Source of the DNA: JAGCJX01 sp045638645
GTDB lineage: Bacteria > Bacteroidota > Bacteroidia > Bacteroidales > UBA932
Reading direction: 5' to 3'
Assembly (NCBI GenBank): GCA_045638645.1
Contig: JAZUBU010000016.1
Location: 77,743 to 141,742 of the forward strand
Length of the DNA stretch: 64,000 nt
The position numbers and the translations under genes were made by a program. Positions 34,088 to 44,300 of the stretch are shown here, one piece after another. The notes under the pieces are model-generated. The model saw only the letters and a program-made list of their open reading frames with translations. It made no database searches and was not told the DNA's origin. Every line of letters begins with the position of its first letter. The first letter of the stretch is position 1.

Positions 34088-36115
34088 ATGGCTCAAACTG
34101 GAAAAATTGGGGTAACCACCGAAAACATTTTCCCCGTCATTAAAAAATTCCTTTACTCAGACCACGAAATCTTCCTCCGCGAATTGGTAGCCAATGCGGT
34201 CGATGCAACCCAGAAAATGAAAGCATTGTCCGGCTGCGGTGACTTCTCTGGCGAGCTCGGAGACCTGACTGTCCGCGTCACCTTGGATCCTGAAAACAAA
34301 ACCCTGGTCATCACAGACCGAGGCATCGGGATGACCGCCGAAGAAGTGGACAAATACATCAACCAGATCGCTTTCTCCAGTGCCGGAGAATTCCTGGAGA
34401 AGTACAAAGACCAACTGGGCAGCATCATTGGCCACTTCGGACTGGGATTCTACTCGTCCTTCATGGTTGCCAAGAAGGTGGTCATCAACACGCTCTCATG
34501 GAAAGAAGGAGCAACCGCCGTACGCTGGGAATGTGACGGTGATCCCGAATACACCCTGACCGAAGGTTCCTACGCCCAACGCGGTACCGAAATCACCCTT
34601 TACCTGGATGACGATGCCCTTGAATTTGCGGAAGAAGCCCGTATCAAAAACCTGCTGAACAAATATTGCAAATTCATGCCCATTCCGATTGCATACGGCA
34701 AAGCCGGTGCAGAAGACAAAGACACCCGCATCATCAACTCCACCGATCCCATCTGGACCAAAAAGCCGATGGACCTCAAAGAAGAAGACTACTTGAACTT
34801 CTACCGGGAGCTGTATCCGATGCAAGACGAACCCTTGTTCCACATTCATTTGAACGTGGACTACCCGTTCAACCTCACCGGTGTCTTGTATTTCCCGAAA
34901 ATCAAGGAACAAATGGAAATCCAACGCAACAAAATCCAATTGTTCTGCAACCAGGTATTCGTCACCGACTCAGTAGAAAACATCGTCCCCGAATTCCTGA
35001 CCCTGCTGCACGGGGTGATTGATTCTCCGGACATTCCCTTGAACGTCTCTCGCAGCTACCTGCAATCCGACTCCAACGTAAAGAAAATCTCTACCTACAT
35101 TACCAAAAAAGTAGCGGACCGTCTGGAAGAAATCTACAAGAATGACCGCAGCAATTTCGAATCCAAATGGGATAACCTCAAACTCTTCATTGAATTCGGC
35201 ATGCTCTCTGACGAAAAATTCTGCGAACGCGCTGAAAAATTTGCCCTGTTGAAAAATACCGAAGGCAAGTTCTTCTCCTACGAAGACTATCGCAAAGCCA
35301 TCGAAACCGAGCAAACGGACAAAAATAAGAAAGTCGTATACCTCTACGCTACTGACGTAGAAGAACAATACGCCTACATCGAGACCGCTAAGAACAAAGG
35401 TTACGACGTATTGCTGTTCGACTGCCAACTGGACTCACACTTTGTCGGCCTTCTGGAGCAACGGATTCCGGATTCAACTTTCGCCCGGGTCGATGCCGAT
35501 GTCATTGACAAACTTATCTGCAAAGAGGATCTGACCCGTCCTGAATTCTCCGCAGAAGAAACAACCGACCTTTCGTCCATGTTTGAAAGTGCCCTCCCCA
35601 GTGGCAACCACTACTATGTGACGGCTGAAAACCTCGGTGAAGCGGGCCAACCCATCCTCATCACCCAATCTGAATTCATGCGCCGCTACCGGGAGATGTC
35701 GGCCATGGGGGGTGGTATGAACTTCTATGGAGAAATGCCGGCGTCCTACAACATTGCCATCAACGTAGAGAACCCGTTGATCCAACGCATCCTCAAAGCC
35801 CAAAAAGAAGTTACCGGCAGCAAAGCAGAAGCATTCAGCCAGGAAGCCCATACCCTGCGCACGGCTTTGGATGCCCTCAACGAAGCCAACAAAGACAAGA
35901 AACCGGAAGAAATCTCTACAACCGACCGCGATGAACGGGAACGTATTGAGAAGGAATTGGATCGTGTGCACGAAGCCCGCAAACAAACCATGGTTGAATT
36001 CGCCAACCAGAACGAACTCCTCCATCAGGTAACCGACCTCGCCTTGTTGGCCAACAACATGCTCAAGGGCAAGGAGCTGAACGAATTCATCAAACGGAGC
36101 ATTTCCTTGTTGTAA
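34088..36115 (+). CDS. htpG: Molecular chaperone HtpG (bacterial Hsp90)
   Basis: A 675-residue ATP-dependent cytosolic chaperone. The N-terminal GHKL ATPase domain shows HEIFLRELVANAVDATQK (Glu and Asn of the ATP/Mg site), ITDRGIGMTAEEVD, and a GHFGLGFYSSFMVA lid. The middle domain includes the client-loop region, with SRSYLQSD and the catalytic-loop Arg. A C-terminal dimerisation domain is present. The open frame extends 30 codons upstream, but the ATG at 34088 begins the usual MAQTGKIGVTTENIF. A strong terminator with a 10-base stem follows. Confidence 0.95.
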   Translation: MAQTGKIGVTTENIFPVIKKFLYSDHEIFLRELVANAVDATQKMKALSGCGDFSGELGDLTVRVTLDPENKTLVITDRGIGMTAEEVDKYINQIAFSSAGEFLEKYKDQLGSIIGHFGLGFYSSFMVAKKVVINTLSWKEGATAVRWECDGDPEYTLTEGSYAQRGTEITLYLDDDALEFAEEARIKNLLNKYCKFMPIPIAYGKAGAEDKDTRIINSTDPIWTKKPMDLKEEDYLNFYRELYPMQDEPLFHIHLNVDYPFNLTGVLYFPKIKEQMEIQRNKIQLFCNQVFVTDSVENIVPEFLTLLHGVIDSPDIPLNVSRSYLQSDSNVKKISTYITKKVADRLEEIYKNDRSNFESKWDNLKLFIEFGMLSDEKFCERAEKFALLKNTEGKFFSYEDYRKAIETEQTDKNKKVVYLYATDVEEQYAYIETAKNKGYDVLLFDCQLDSHFVGLLEQRIPDSTFARVDADVIDKLICKEDLTRPEFSAEETTDLSSMFESALPSGNHYYVTAENLGEAGQPILITQSEFMRRYREMSAMGGGMNFYGEMPASYNIAINVENPLIQRILKAQKEVTGSKAEAFSQEAHTLRTALDALNEANKDKKPEEISTTDRDERERIEKELDRVHEARKQTMVEFANQNELLHQVTDLALLANNMLKGKELNEFIKRSISLL

Positions 36116-36147
36116 ACCTTCGGTTGCCCTAGGGCAAACCGCTTAGA

Positions 36148-36186
36148 AACTAGCCGGGTCCCGTACGGGGACTCGGCTAGTTTTCT
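36148..36186 (+). terminator. Terminator after htpG
   Basis: AAACTAGCCG (36148-36157) pairs with CGGCTAGTTT (36174-36183), enclosing a second GTCCC/GGGAC stem, and a short T-run follows. A separate near-palindrome (GGTTGCCCTAGGGCAAACC) lies just upstream at 36122-36140. From 36187 to 36427 the DNA is AT-rich and holds only a possible promoter. Confidence 0.85.
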
Positions 36187-36365
36187 ATCAGAAGAGGTAT
36201 GCGCTACGCGGCAATACCCACCCATTGAAGGATCCTTTTTCATCTTTTGTCTTTTTACAATCTTATCCATTTTCTAAAACGGTATAAAAATAAAGTCAGA
36301 TTTTATTAAAAAAACAGGCATAGACGATTTTTACGAAATTGCAATAGGATGTTAACACAACGCCC

Positions 36366-36373
36366 TACTTTTG
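36366..36373 (+). promoter_or_regulatory. -7 box for the fimbrial operon
   Basis: TACTTTTG, a TAnnTTTG match, 55 bases before the first ATG at 36428. A TTG lies 24 bases upstream, slightly too far. The leader between box and ATG contains no clear hairpin. Confidence 0.5.
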
Positions 36374-36427
36374 CAACGACTCAGCGCCCCGGTGTCATCT
36401 CGTGTAGGAGATTTCAAAGTAAAAGAT

Positions 36428-36913
36428 ATGATACGCCTCTTGCTGATTTACAATTTATTATGTGCCGCCTTTGTAACTGTTGATTCAGTTTACAGGCACG
36501 AACACCGGGAAACTGGCTGCCTGCTGGCCATACCGGAAACACAGAGCCCGCAAGCGGAATACGATGCGGGAGACTACTTACTGGAGGTAAATACCCGACA
36601 CCAGACGGCCGTGCTGGAATTGCAACTGGACCGGGAATGGATCCAGGGAGCGGATTGCATGGAAATCTACCTGATCTCTCCCTCTGACTCCACACGGTTC
36701 GTCCATCGGTTTGCCTCCAACCAATCCTGGGAAAATACTCCCTTCCTCTTACAAGGCACCTGCCAGATCCAAGGTGCAACCCGCTTGCAAGGCAAGATTC
36801 ACTACCACAACGGTACCGCTACAGAACTCTCCGTAGCAGAAGGAACCCTGCCGCACAAACAGACAAGACCCTTCTTTCCCAAAACCTGGAAATTCAACCT
36901 GAAAATCCGCTAA
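36428..36913 (+). CDS. Small exported protein at the head of a fimbrial locus, unknown
   Basis: A 161-residue protein starting with a hydrophobic segment (MIRLLLIYNLLCAAFVTVDSVY) that reads as a signal peptide or anchor, followed by a mostly beta-strand, Gln/Thr-rich body and a basic C-terminus (QTRPFFPKTWKFNLKIR). I do not recognise a family. Its position 15 bases before DUF3575 and upstream of the fimbrillin genes points to a role in fimbria assembly or regulation. An upstream in-frame extension (MQRLSAPVSS) was rejected as it precedes the obvious hydrophobic start. Confidence 0.6.
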   Translation: MIRLLLIYNLLCAAFVTVDSVYRHEHRETGCLLAIPETQSPQAEYDAGDYLLEVNTRHQTAVLELQLDREWIQGADCMEIYLISPSDSTRFVHRFASNQSWENTPFLLQGTCQIQGATRLQGKIHYHNGTATELSVAEGTLPHKQTRPFFPKTWKFNLKIR

Positions 36914-36928
36914 TCCCTGACTGTTACT

Positions 36929-37498
36929 ATGAAACAAAACGCCTGGATTGCTTTTCTATTGGGTTGTTCATGCCTGCTCACACAACCCCTATGGGCTGCT
37001 GAACGCATCCAGTTGACCCTAGGGGGCAACCTCCTTTCCCTGCTGAACTTAGGCACATTGGAAGGCGATGCCGGCCTCGGACTGTCTCGCCATACCTCGC
37101 TCCACCTGAAAGGCATTTACAATCCTTTTTCCTGGACGTGGAACGGCCAGACCCGACAAAACAAACAACTGACTCTGGGAATCCAAGGGCGTTACTGGCC
37201 CTGGTACCAATTCTCAGGATGGTATGTGGGCGCAAAATTACAGCATTCCCTGTACAACCGTACCGGATGGTTCCAACCCGATGCCAAGGAAGGATGGCGC
37301 ACAGGATTGGGTGCCGAAGTCGGCTATTGCCTTCTGTTGAAAAAACACCTCAACCTGGAATTTTCCGCTGGAATATGGACCGGCTACGACCGCCACAAAA
37401 CTTATGAATCGGCCTGCTGCGGACGACTTCTACAGGAAAGACAAGGTCTGTTTTTCGGAATCGACCGTATCTCCATCGCTTTGCAATACCTCTTTTGA
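36929..37498 (+). CDS. DUF3575 family exported protein
   Basis: A 189-residue protein with a signal peptide (to about LWA-AE) and an amphipathic beta-strand body with many aromatic turns (YWPWYQFSGWYVG, GWRTGLGAEVGYC), ending IALQYLF. This pattern and the C-terminal Phe suggest an 8-stranded outer-membrane barrel. DUF3575 proteins accompany Mfa1/FimA-type fimbrial operons in Bacteroidales. It lies 15 bases after the upstream gene and 10 bases before the next. Confidence 0.8.
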   Translation: MKQNAWIAFLLGCSCLLTQPLWAAERIQLTLGGNLLSLLNLGTLEGDAGLGLSRHTSLHLKGIYNPFSWTWNGQTRQNKQLTLGIQGRYWPWYQFSGWYVGAKLQHSLYNRTGWFQPDAKEGWRTGLGAEVGYCLLLKKHLNLEFSAGIWTGYDRHKTYESACCGRLLQERQGLFFGIDRISIALQYLF

Positions 37499-37508
37499 TC
37501 ACATCGCC

Positions 37509-39431
37509 ATGAACCATTTCAACCCTATGTTACCGCTCCTGATGGTGTGCTTGTTGACCGGCATCTTCTGCAGCTGCTCCTCGTGGAGAAAGTTGGAGTA
37601 CATCCGTACCGGAAACTCCGATGCCAAGCTTTCGCTCCAGCAGGAACATCAGGCGGTGGCCCTCTCGACGACGGATGACCCGAAACCACAAGACACCATT
37701 CGGATCAAAGACCTCTCGGGAAAAGACGTCTTTCTCATGCGTGCTGTCAAGGACGAAGACGGCGAAATGATTGCCAGCGAAGTGTTGGAACCGGCTGTTG
37801 TCACGGCCAATTTCCGGAACGTAGCCGAACGTATGGGCCAGGTGGACCTCCATTTCCGTATCCATGTTCCTGCCATGCTGCAGGATCCAACCTGGCAAAT
37901 CCGGTTTTATCCCCAACTGCTGGTGCAGGAAGACACCTTGACCCTGCTCCCCATCTTGATTACAGGAACCGATTACCGGCAGCGACAAATCCGGGGATAC
38001 CGCGCGTACGAACGCTTCCTCGGATCCATCATCCGGGACAGCAACCTGCTCCGGTACCAGGAGCTGATGCAGATCTTCAATGACCGTAACCACGACAACT
38101 TCCAGGATGTCAGCCCGGGAGAAGTACTAAAACACTACGAACGAAGTGGACGCATTTTTCTCAACAACCGGAAAACCAGTCGCATATCAGAATTCTTCCG
38201 CCGTCGCGTCAAGGCCCCCTACTACGGCCAGCCCATCTACCTGGATACACCGGCGGTAGCATCACCCGCTGCGTACGACTACCACTACACCTTAAAGACA
38301 AGGCCCCGGTTACGGAAAGCCGAACTCTACCTGACCGGGGAAATCTGGAAAGACGGCAACCAACTCTACCAGATGCGCAGCAGTTCACCCCTCACCTTTT
38401 ACATCTCCAGCATTGCAACCCTGATGGAAGACCGCACCCGCTTTGTCCAACAAATTGTGGAACGCAAAGCATTGACCCGAACCATGGCCTACATCGACTT
38501 CGCACAAGGATCGACACGAATCGACACCACCCTGCACGAAAACGCAGCCGAACTGGCCCGCATACAAAGCAACATCCAGGAACTGATCTCACACGACACC
38601 TTTGTACTGGACTCCCTGGTCATTACCGCCTCCTGCTCCCCGGAAGGCAGTTATGCGCTGAATACACGGCTGGCTCAAGAGCGCGGAAATTCAATCTTGA
38701 ACCACTTGAAAAATCAAATCACAATACAGCAGGCTCGCATACAAGAGGAACGGAAGCAAACCCTGTATCTGAATTGGGCTCAGGACAGTACCCTGCTCCA
38801 TCCGAGCGACTCCATCTCAGAACGGGAAGCCTTCTCTTTCATTTCCCATACCATTCCGGAAGATTGGGACCGCTTGCAGGTTCTCGTGCAACGCGACAGC
38901 CTGCTGACCTGCCGGGCCTCCCTCCTGGAACTGATCCGTCAACCCCTGGAACCGGACCTGAAAGAAAAAAAATTACGCATCCATCCGGATTACAGACGCC
39001 TCTACCAGGTCCTCTATCCCCTCATCCGCACGGTCCGCTTTGATTTTCACCTGCATCGGCGCGGAATGGTCAAAGACACCGTCCACACCACCGAGATTGA
39101 CAGCCTGTACGAAGCCGGAAAAAAAGCCCTGCAGGAACGCGACTTCGAGAGAGCCCTGACCCTGTTACGGCCCTACCACGACCTGAACACCGCCATTGCC
39201 TGCCTCTGCATGGATTACAACCTGACCGCCCGAGAGATTTTGGAATCCCTCGATGCCAACAGCAAACGCAACTATCTGCTGGCCTTGACCCATGCCCGCC
39301 TCAACGAACAGGAAAAGGCCCTCAAATACCTGGTCCACAGCATTCAAATGGACCCTTCCTTACAATTCCGAGGCAATCTGGACCCCGAGATTGCCCGACT
39401 GATGCACGAGTTCAATCTAAATGAACAATAA
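37509..39431 (+). CDS. Lipoprotein with OmpA-like domain and C-terminal TPR (fimbrial locus)
   Basis: A 640-residue exported protein with a likely lipobox (GIFCSC, Cys near 19-21). The N-terminal half (about 30-330) resembles the DUF3868-type region of fimbrial-locus proteins, though I am not certain. The middle (about 340-420) matches OmpA_C peptidoglycan binding: FAQGSTRIDTTLHENAAELARI, then ASCSPEGSYALNTRLAQERG, equivalent to the GHTDxxGxxxxNxxLSxxRA motif but with SCSPEG in place of GHTD. The C-terminal 80 residues form a TPR-like helical repeat. Likely anchors the fimbria to the envelope. Confidence 0.65.
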   Translation: MNHFNPMLPLLMVCLLTGIFCSCSSWRKLEYIRTGNSDAKLSLQQEHQAVALSTTDDPKPQDTIRIKDLSGKDVFLMRAVKDEDGEMIASEVLEPAVVTANFRNVAERMGQVDLHFRIHVPAMLQDPTWQIRFYPQLLVQEDTLTLLPILITGTDYRQRQIRGYRAYERFLGSIIRDSNLLRYQELMQIFNDRNHDNFQDVSPGEVLKHYERSGRIFLNNRKTSRISEFFRRRVKAPYYGQPIYLDTPAVASPAAYDYHYTLKTRPRLRKAELYLTGEIWKDGNQLYQMRSSSPLTFYISSIATLMEDRTRFVQQIVERKALTRTMAYIDFAQGSTRIDTTLHENAAELARIQSNIQELISHDTFVLDSLVITASCSPEGSYALNTRLAQERGNSILNHLKNQITIQQARIQEERKQTLYLNWAQDSTLLHPSDSISEREAFSFISHTIPEDWDRLQVLVQRDSLLTCRASLLELIRQPLEPDLKEKKLRIHPDYRRLYQVLYPLIRTVRFDFHLHRRGMVKDTVHTTEIDSLYEAGKKALQERDFERALTLLRPYHDLNTAIACLCMDYNLTAREILESLDANSKRNYLLALTHARLNEQEKALKYLVHSIQMDPSLQFRGNLDPEIARLMHEFNLNEQ

Positions 39432-39463
39432 ACCTTTATGTTTCACTTAATTAATTCTATTTT

Positions 39464-40525
39464 ATGAAGAAAAGATCTTTGATCTGGGCGACACTCGCCC
39501 TGCTTGTCGGCACAACTGCCTGCAACACCATGACCTCGGAGATGGAACCGCAATCCGAAACAAAGAAAACCGTCCGGCTGAACCTGTCCTTGGGTGCCGA
39601 TGAAACCAAAGTTACCGGGACCACGAGCCAAAGCGAGGACAATACCATCTCCACGTTGGATGTATTTGTCTTCGACTATCCGGGACCTACGATTGGTGAA
39701 AAACACCGGCTGGATGCCTACAAACGGTTTTCCGGAAGCACATTGTCTGACGTTTCACTGGACTGCAGTACCGGAGACAAACTGGTCTGTGTCATTGCCA
39801 ACTCTCCGTACGATTCCTACTCCAACCTGATCCATCTGTCTGACTTCCGGGAACTCACGGCCCAACTGAAAAACGAAGGAGTAAGAAACTTCACCATGTA
39901 CGGAGAACGAGCCACCATGTTGTTTCAGAGCACCCAAAACATGACCATTACCCTCAAACGCTTCGTTTCCAAAATCACGTTGACCGACCTGAAGACAAAT
40001 TTCACAGGCACACCGTTGGAAGGACTTGCACTTGAAAATGTGGAACTGTACCTGCTCAACGTCTACGGAGAGAAGATCCTGTACTCCAATGAAAACCAAG
40101 ACCCTGCAGTCCTCTACAACGTAGGTGCATTGGATCCGGAAGACGTACAACAATTCAAACAAACCGACCTGATTGCCCAAACGTTGCCTCTGGCCGTGGA
40201 TGCCAATGGGTTGGCCGATGACTACTGCTTCTACTGTTATGAAAACCTAATCGAAGGGGTGGATGGAGCAACCATGCTGGTCATCCAAGCAGACATCGAC
40301 GGTCAAACCTACTACTATCCCATTCCCATCAACCAGGCGGATTTTGGTTACAACGACGACAACAAACACTTCGGGGTCCGTCGGAACACCTGCTATTCAG
40401 TCGGTGTAACGATTACGGGTCTGGGATCGGACCAACCGACCACTCCGATCTACACCGGCACATTTGAAGTGACCGTCAATACCGAAGATTGGAAAACCAT
40501 TCCTCATTTCGATAAAGTGTTCTAA
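39464..40525 (+). CDS. Mfa1/FimA-type fimbrillin
   Basis: A 353-residue lipoprotein precursor (lipobox GTTAC, Cys20) of the P. gingivalis FimA/Mfa1 family (type V pilins). The N-terminal domain includes ETKKTVRLNLSLG and STLDVFVFDY; the C-terminal domain contains GVRRNTCYSVGVTITGLG and ends FEVTVNTEDWKTIP, the usual Trp-containing end. In this family an Arg-gingipain-like protease removes the N-terminal strand so a neighbour subunit can donate its own. It is the likely major shaft subunit, as it directly precedes a Mfa2/FimB anchor gene. Confidence 0.85.
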   Translation: MKKRSLIWATLALLVGTTACNTMTSEMEPQSETKKTVRLNLSLGADETKVTGTTSQSEDNTISTLDVFVFDYPGPTIGEKHRLDAYKRFSGSTLSDVSLDCSTGDKLVCVIANSPYDSYSNLIHLSDFRELTAQLKNEGVRNFTMYGERATMLFQSTQNMTITLKRFVSKITLTDLKTNFTGTPLEGLALENVELYLLNVYGEKILYSNENQDPAVLYNVGALDPEDVQQFKQTDLIAQTLPLAVDANGLADDYCFYCYENLIEGVDGATMLVIQADIDGQTYYYPIPINQADFGYNDDNKHFGVRRNTCYSVGVTITGLGSDQPTTPIYTGTFEVTVNTEDWKTIPHFDKVF

Positions 40526-40526
40526 C

Positions 40527-41291
40527 ATGAATCGACTTCCTTTCATAGGAAAGCTACTAGGGGCGCTGCTTCTCTTGTCTTCGTGCATCCACGAGCAGAG
40601 AAGCCGCTGCCCGGCGTGGCTGACCATCCATTTTGAGGACGTTCCTCACGGGACAGAAGAAATGTACCTGATTATTCAAAACGAGCATCAAACCTATTTC
40701 CGTGACACCTTGACCCCTATGGATTGGAAGCAACCTTTCAGCCTTGAAGTCCCTCGAGAGACTTTGCACCTTGCGCTATGGAGCCATACCTCCAATTTGG
40801 AGGAAACACGGGACGGCTTTGTCATCCCACCCGGGCATCAAGCCGATTCCTTGTATTTTGACAGTTTCACGACCACCCCAAACCAGGACCTGATCAACGT
40901 AACACTGACTCCCAAAAAAAACTTTTCCAACCTCACCATTTCACTGACCGCCTCAGCAGACAGTTCCGCGAACCTGATCTGGACCTTTGAAGGCTCCTCG
41001 GTCGGACAAGGACACAACGCAGCCATCATCACCGGCACCTTCTGTTATCAAACCGACACACCGACCTGCCGGATTCCCAGACAAGCCTCCGATGACCTCA
41101 CGCTGACACTGACACAAAACAACCGTCTCATCCACCGCTTCCCCTTGGGAAAATTCCTCATTGAAGCGGGTTATGACAACCAGGCCAAAGAACTGATTGA
41201 CTGGAACATCACCTTGGACTATGCCAATCTGTTGTTAAACATCCTTCCGGAAGATTGGGAAGAGGTGATCCCGTACAACCCCATATTTTAA
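40527..41291 (+). CDS. FimB/Mfa2 family fimbrial anchor subunit
   Basis: A 254-residue lipoprotein (lipobox LLSSC, Cys near 20) of the FimB/Mfa2 family, which anchors the fimbria to the outer membrane and limits its length. CPAWLTIHFEDVP, with the paired cysteines near the N-terminus (CIHEQRSRC), and the C-terminal LNILPEDWEEV are family features. It begins one base after the fimbrillin stop, so the two are translated together. Confidence 0.82.
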   Translation: MNRLPFIGKLLGALLLLSSCIHEQRSRCPAWLTIHFEDVPHGTEEMYLIIQNEHQTYFRDTLTPMDWKQPFSLEVPRETLHLALWSHTSNLEETRDGFVIPPGHQADSLYFDSFTTTPNQDLINVTLTPKKNFSNLTISLTASADSSANLIWTFEGSSVGQGHNAAIITGTFCYQTDTPTCRIPRQASDDLTLTLTQNNRLIHRFPLGKFLIEAGYDNQAKELIDWNITLDYANLLLNILPEDWEEVIPYNPIF

Positions 41292-41309
41292 CCCTTTATA
41301 AAATTGATT

Positions 41310-44300
41310 ATGAAACCATTTACCGTACGATCCTACTTCCTGTTGCTTTGTCTCATCCCCATCACTTCCTGCGACAAGGAAGAGGCTACAAGGGTCTCCC
41401 CCGACGAAGGCATTGTCCTGAATCTGTCCTACCAATGCAAAGAGACAGCCTCCCGTCTGAGCCAGGAAGATCAGCAATCCAATACACAGGCAACGACCGA
41501 AACCAGGGTTCACAACATCACCTTGCTCTTGTACAACGAAAAGGGAGAGCTGCTGACAGCCACCTACACCGACCGACCCCACGAACCGGTTACCTTGAAC
41601 ATCCGTGACAAAACAACGGCCTCCCTCTATGCCGTGGCCAATGTCGGCGACTGGACCCAGAAAATCCACATTACCACCCTCAACGGACTCAAAAAAACCT
41701 TCTGGCCCTACCAACCCGACTCGCTGGCCCAAAACGGAGCCCTGCCCATGTCCGGAAAAAAGGAGGCATACTATTTCCAAAATGGAAACAAATTAACCCT
41801 GTCTCTGGAACGGCTCGTCGCAAAATTCCGGCTTCTGGTCGATACAACACAACTCAGCAACGAGGTCGAATGCTTTGATATCAAACAAATCCGACTTCGG
41901 AACCTCAACCGGCGAGTCCACTTCTTCACTGAAAGTAAGGCGGAAATGCGATCCTGGATTGTGGACAGCAGCCTGGCTATCACCGGCAACGAACTAAATG
42001 CCATCTGGAACAGCGGGTTGGATTTCTACTTGCCGGAAAATTGCCAGGGCGATCTGCTCTCCGGAAACACAGATCCCTCCACCCACATTCCACCGGCCCC
42101 GTACGACAGCCTTTGCACCTACATTGAATTTCTGGTCAATTACAAAACACAGACGCATTGGGACCCGAATCTCGTTTACCGCTATTACCTCCACAATGGC
42201 AAGCTCCTGGACAACTTTGATGTCCGGCGCAACACCATGTACACCTGCCAGACCCTGTTCTGTGGCGATGGGCTCAACGAAACGACCTGGCGGATCGATG
42301 CCAGCGGGATGCAGGACCGCGTAACGCAGATCGAACTCACACCCAGTGCGTCCAAACTGACCCGTCGTGGAGAAACCCTGAACCTCGAAGCCAAAGTCCT
42401 GCCGCAGTCAGCGGCCAATCCGACCCTGCAATGGATATCTTCCAACAATGCCGTCGCCACGGTTTCTCAAAACGGTGTTGTAACGGCCCAAAACGATGGC
42501 GAATGTACCATTACCGCCCTCTCTCTTGACAATACGCAGGTCACGGCCAGTGCCAGCATTGAAGTAGATACCTACATCCCCGTCACTACGGTTCACATTG
42601 CGCCCAAAAGCGGCAATTGCCAAATCGGAGAAACATTTGCCTTCTCGGCCAGCTTGCTTCCGGAAGACGCGACAAACCCATTGATACGATGGAAATCCAC
42701 CAACGTAAAAATTGCCTCGGTCAATACCGAAGGGGTCGTAACCGGCAATAATTATGGAAAATGCCAGATCATCGCGAGTTCATACAACGGGAAAATCTCC
42801 GATACGGCTGATTTTGAAGTCAGTGCCAAAACGTTTACTCTGTATGAGATTCCCACCCTCTACCCGGGCTACAACACGCCTTGGCCAATCCAACACAGCG
42901 GCCGACCCGAAGGCAGCCCCACCTACACCCTGACCGATAAGACCGGCATGGCTTCTTCCCTGTACCTAAGCAACAATACCCTCTATTTCAAGATTCCTTC
43001 CTTATGGACCAACGAAAGCGACTCGGACATCATCGCAACAGGCCTGCTGACTGGGACCATGAATGAAATAGAACGGTCTCAAGAGATCCATGTCAGTTCC
43101 GGTCAGATTTCTTTCCAAGCCAGTTACCAACTCTGTCAAGGCGTTCCGGAATACATCGCTCCGGAAACGCTCATTCCTGAAGACATTCCCATCACATGGA
43201 TCTCCAGTGATACCCAAATTCTTCGCTTTGATCAAAACGGAAACGCCATCCCCTTGCAACCCGGGACTGTCACGGTAACAGCCAGCATTGCCAGCGGTGC
43301 TAAAACTAGCTTTGAGGTACAGGTTCTCCAACCGACCCTCCGGATTTTAGGCGGAAATACACAAACCATTTACGAACGGCAAGGCCTGCAGTTGGAGACT
43401 CTCTCTTCTCCCCACAACTCCTCTGCACTGACAATCCGATGGAAAATTGTGAACGGAAACCAACATGCCGTCATCTCTCCGAGCGGAACACTGACCGGCA
43501 TACAACGAACAAATAACCAACAGGTTGTTGTCCGGGCTTATTACGAAACACTCCCCGACATTTACGACGAAGCCTCGTTCTCCGTGCTTCCCATCGTCAG
43601 TGCACGTTTGACAGACAGCCTACTGCTCAACACCACCATCCTGGAACCACAAAGGCCCGTACCGGACATTCCCACAGCCACGCAACTTCTCTTTGATCAC
43701 TCCCCCAGCACAACCATCCACTGGAAAGTATTCCGGGAAGACGGAACGCAGGTGGAAGACCTGAACATCAATGAGAAAGGCGATGTTCTCCTGGCAAAGA
43801 TGGCAGCATCCGGACGCTACCTCATCCGGGGCTACGACGCCTCCGAGCAATACTCAACCGACCCTCTTCTCTTGAAAATCTATCAGTACCTTGAATACGA
43901 AGTCGGCCTTGAATCCTATAAATCCGAAGTGATTTATGACTCCAGCGACCCTGACGAGGGAACCATAAAATATACCTACGACATGAATTCACGCTGGGAA
44001 TTCTATTCCTGGAACTGGTTATCCAAAGCCCGCCTCAACAACATCGTCCTGGCCCGATACTTTGACACACGCGAACTACTTACCTACCCGATCCACAACC
44101 TGCCTCGCCACACCATCTGCTCCGCACAGACCAACAACCTGCCACATCAGTTTACCAATCAATGTGTGGAATCCATTCCATACAATCCTCAGTTTACCGT
44201 CTGGGATGATTTGACCGCATCCAGCTACCTCTGGAATGCAGACACCCAACAGCAGGCCCCAGGCATCCGTGGATTGCCCTTTGAATTCAATGCCTACGAA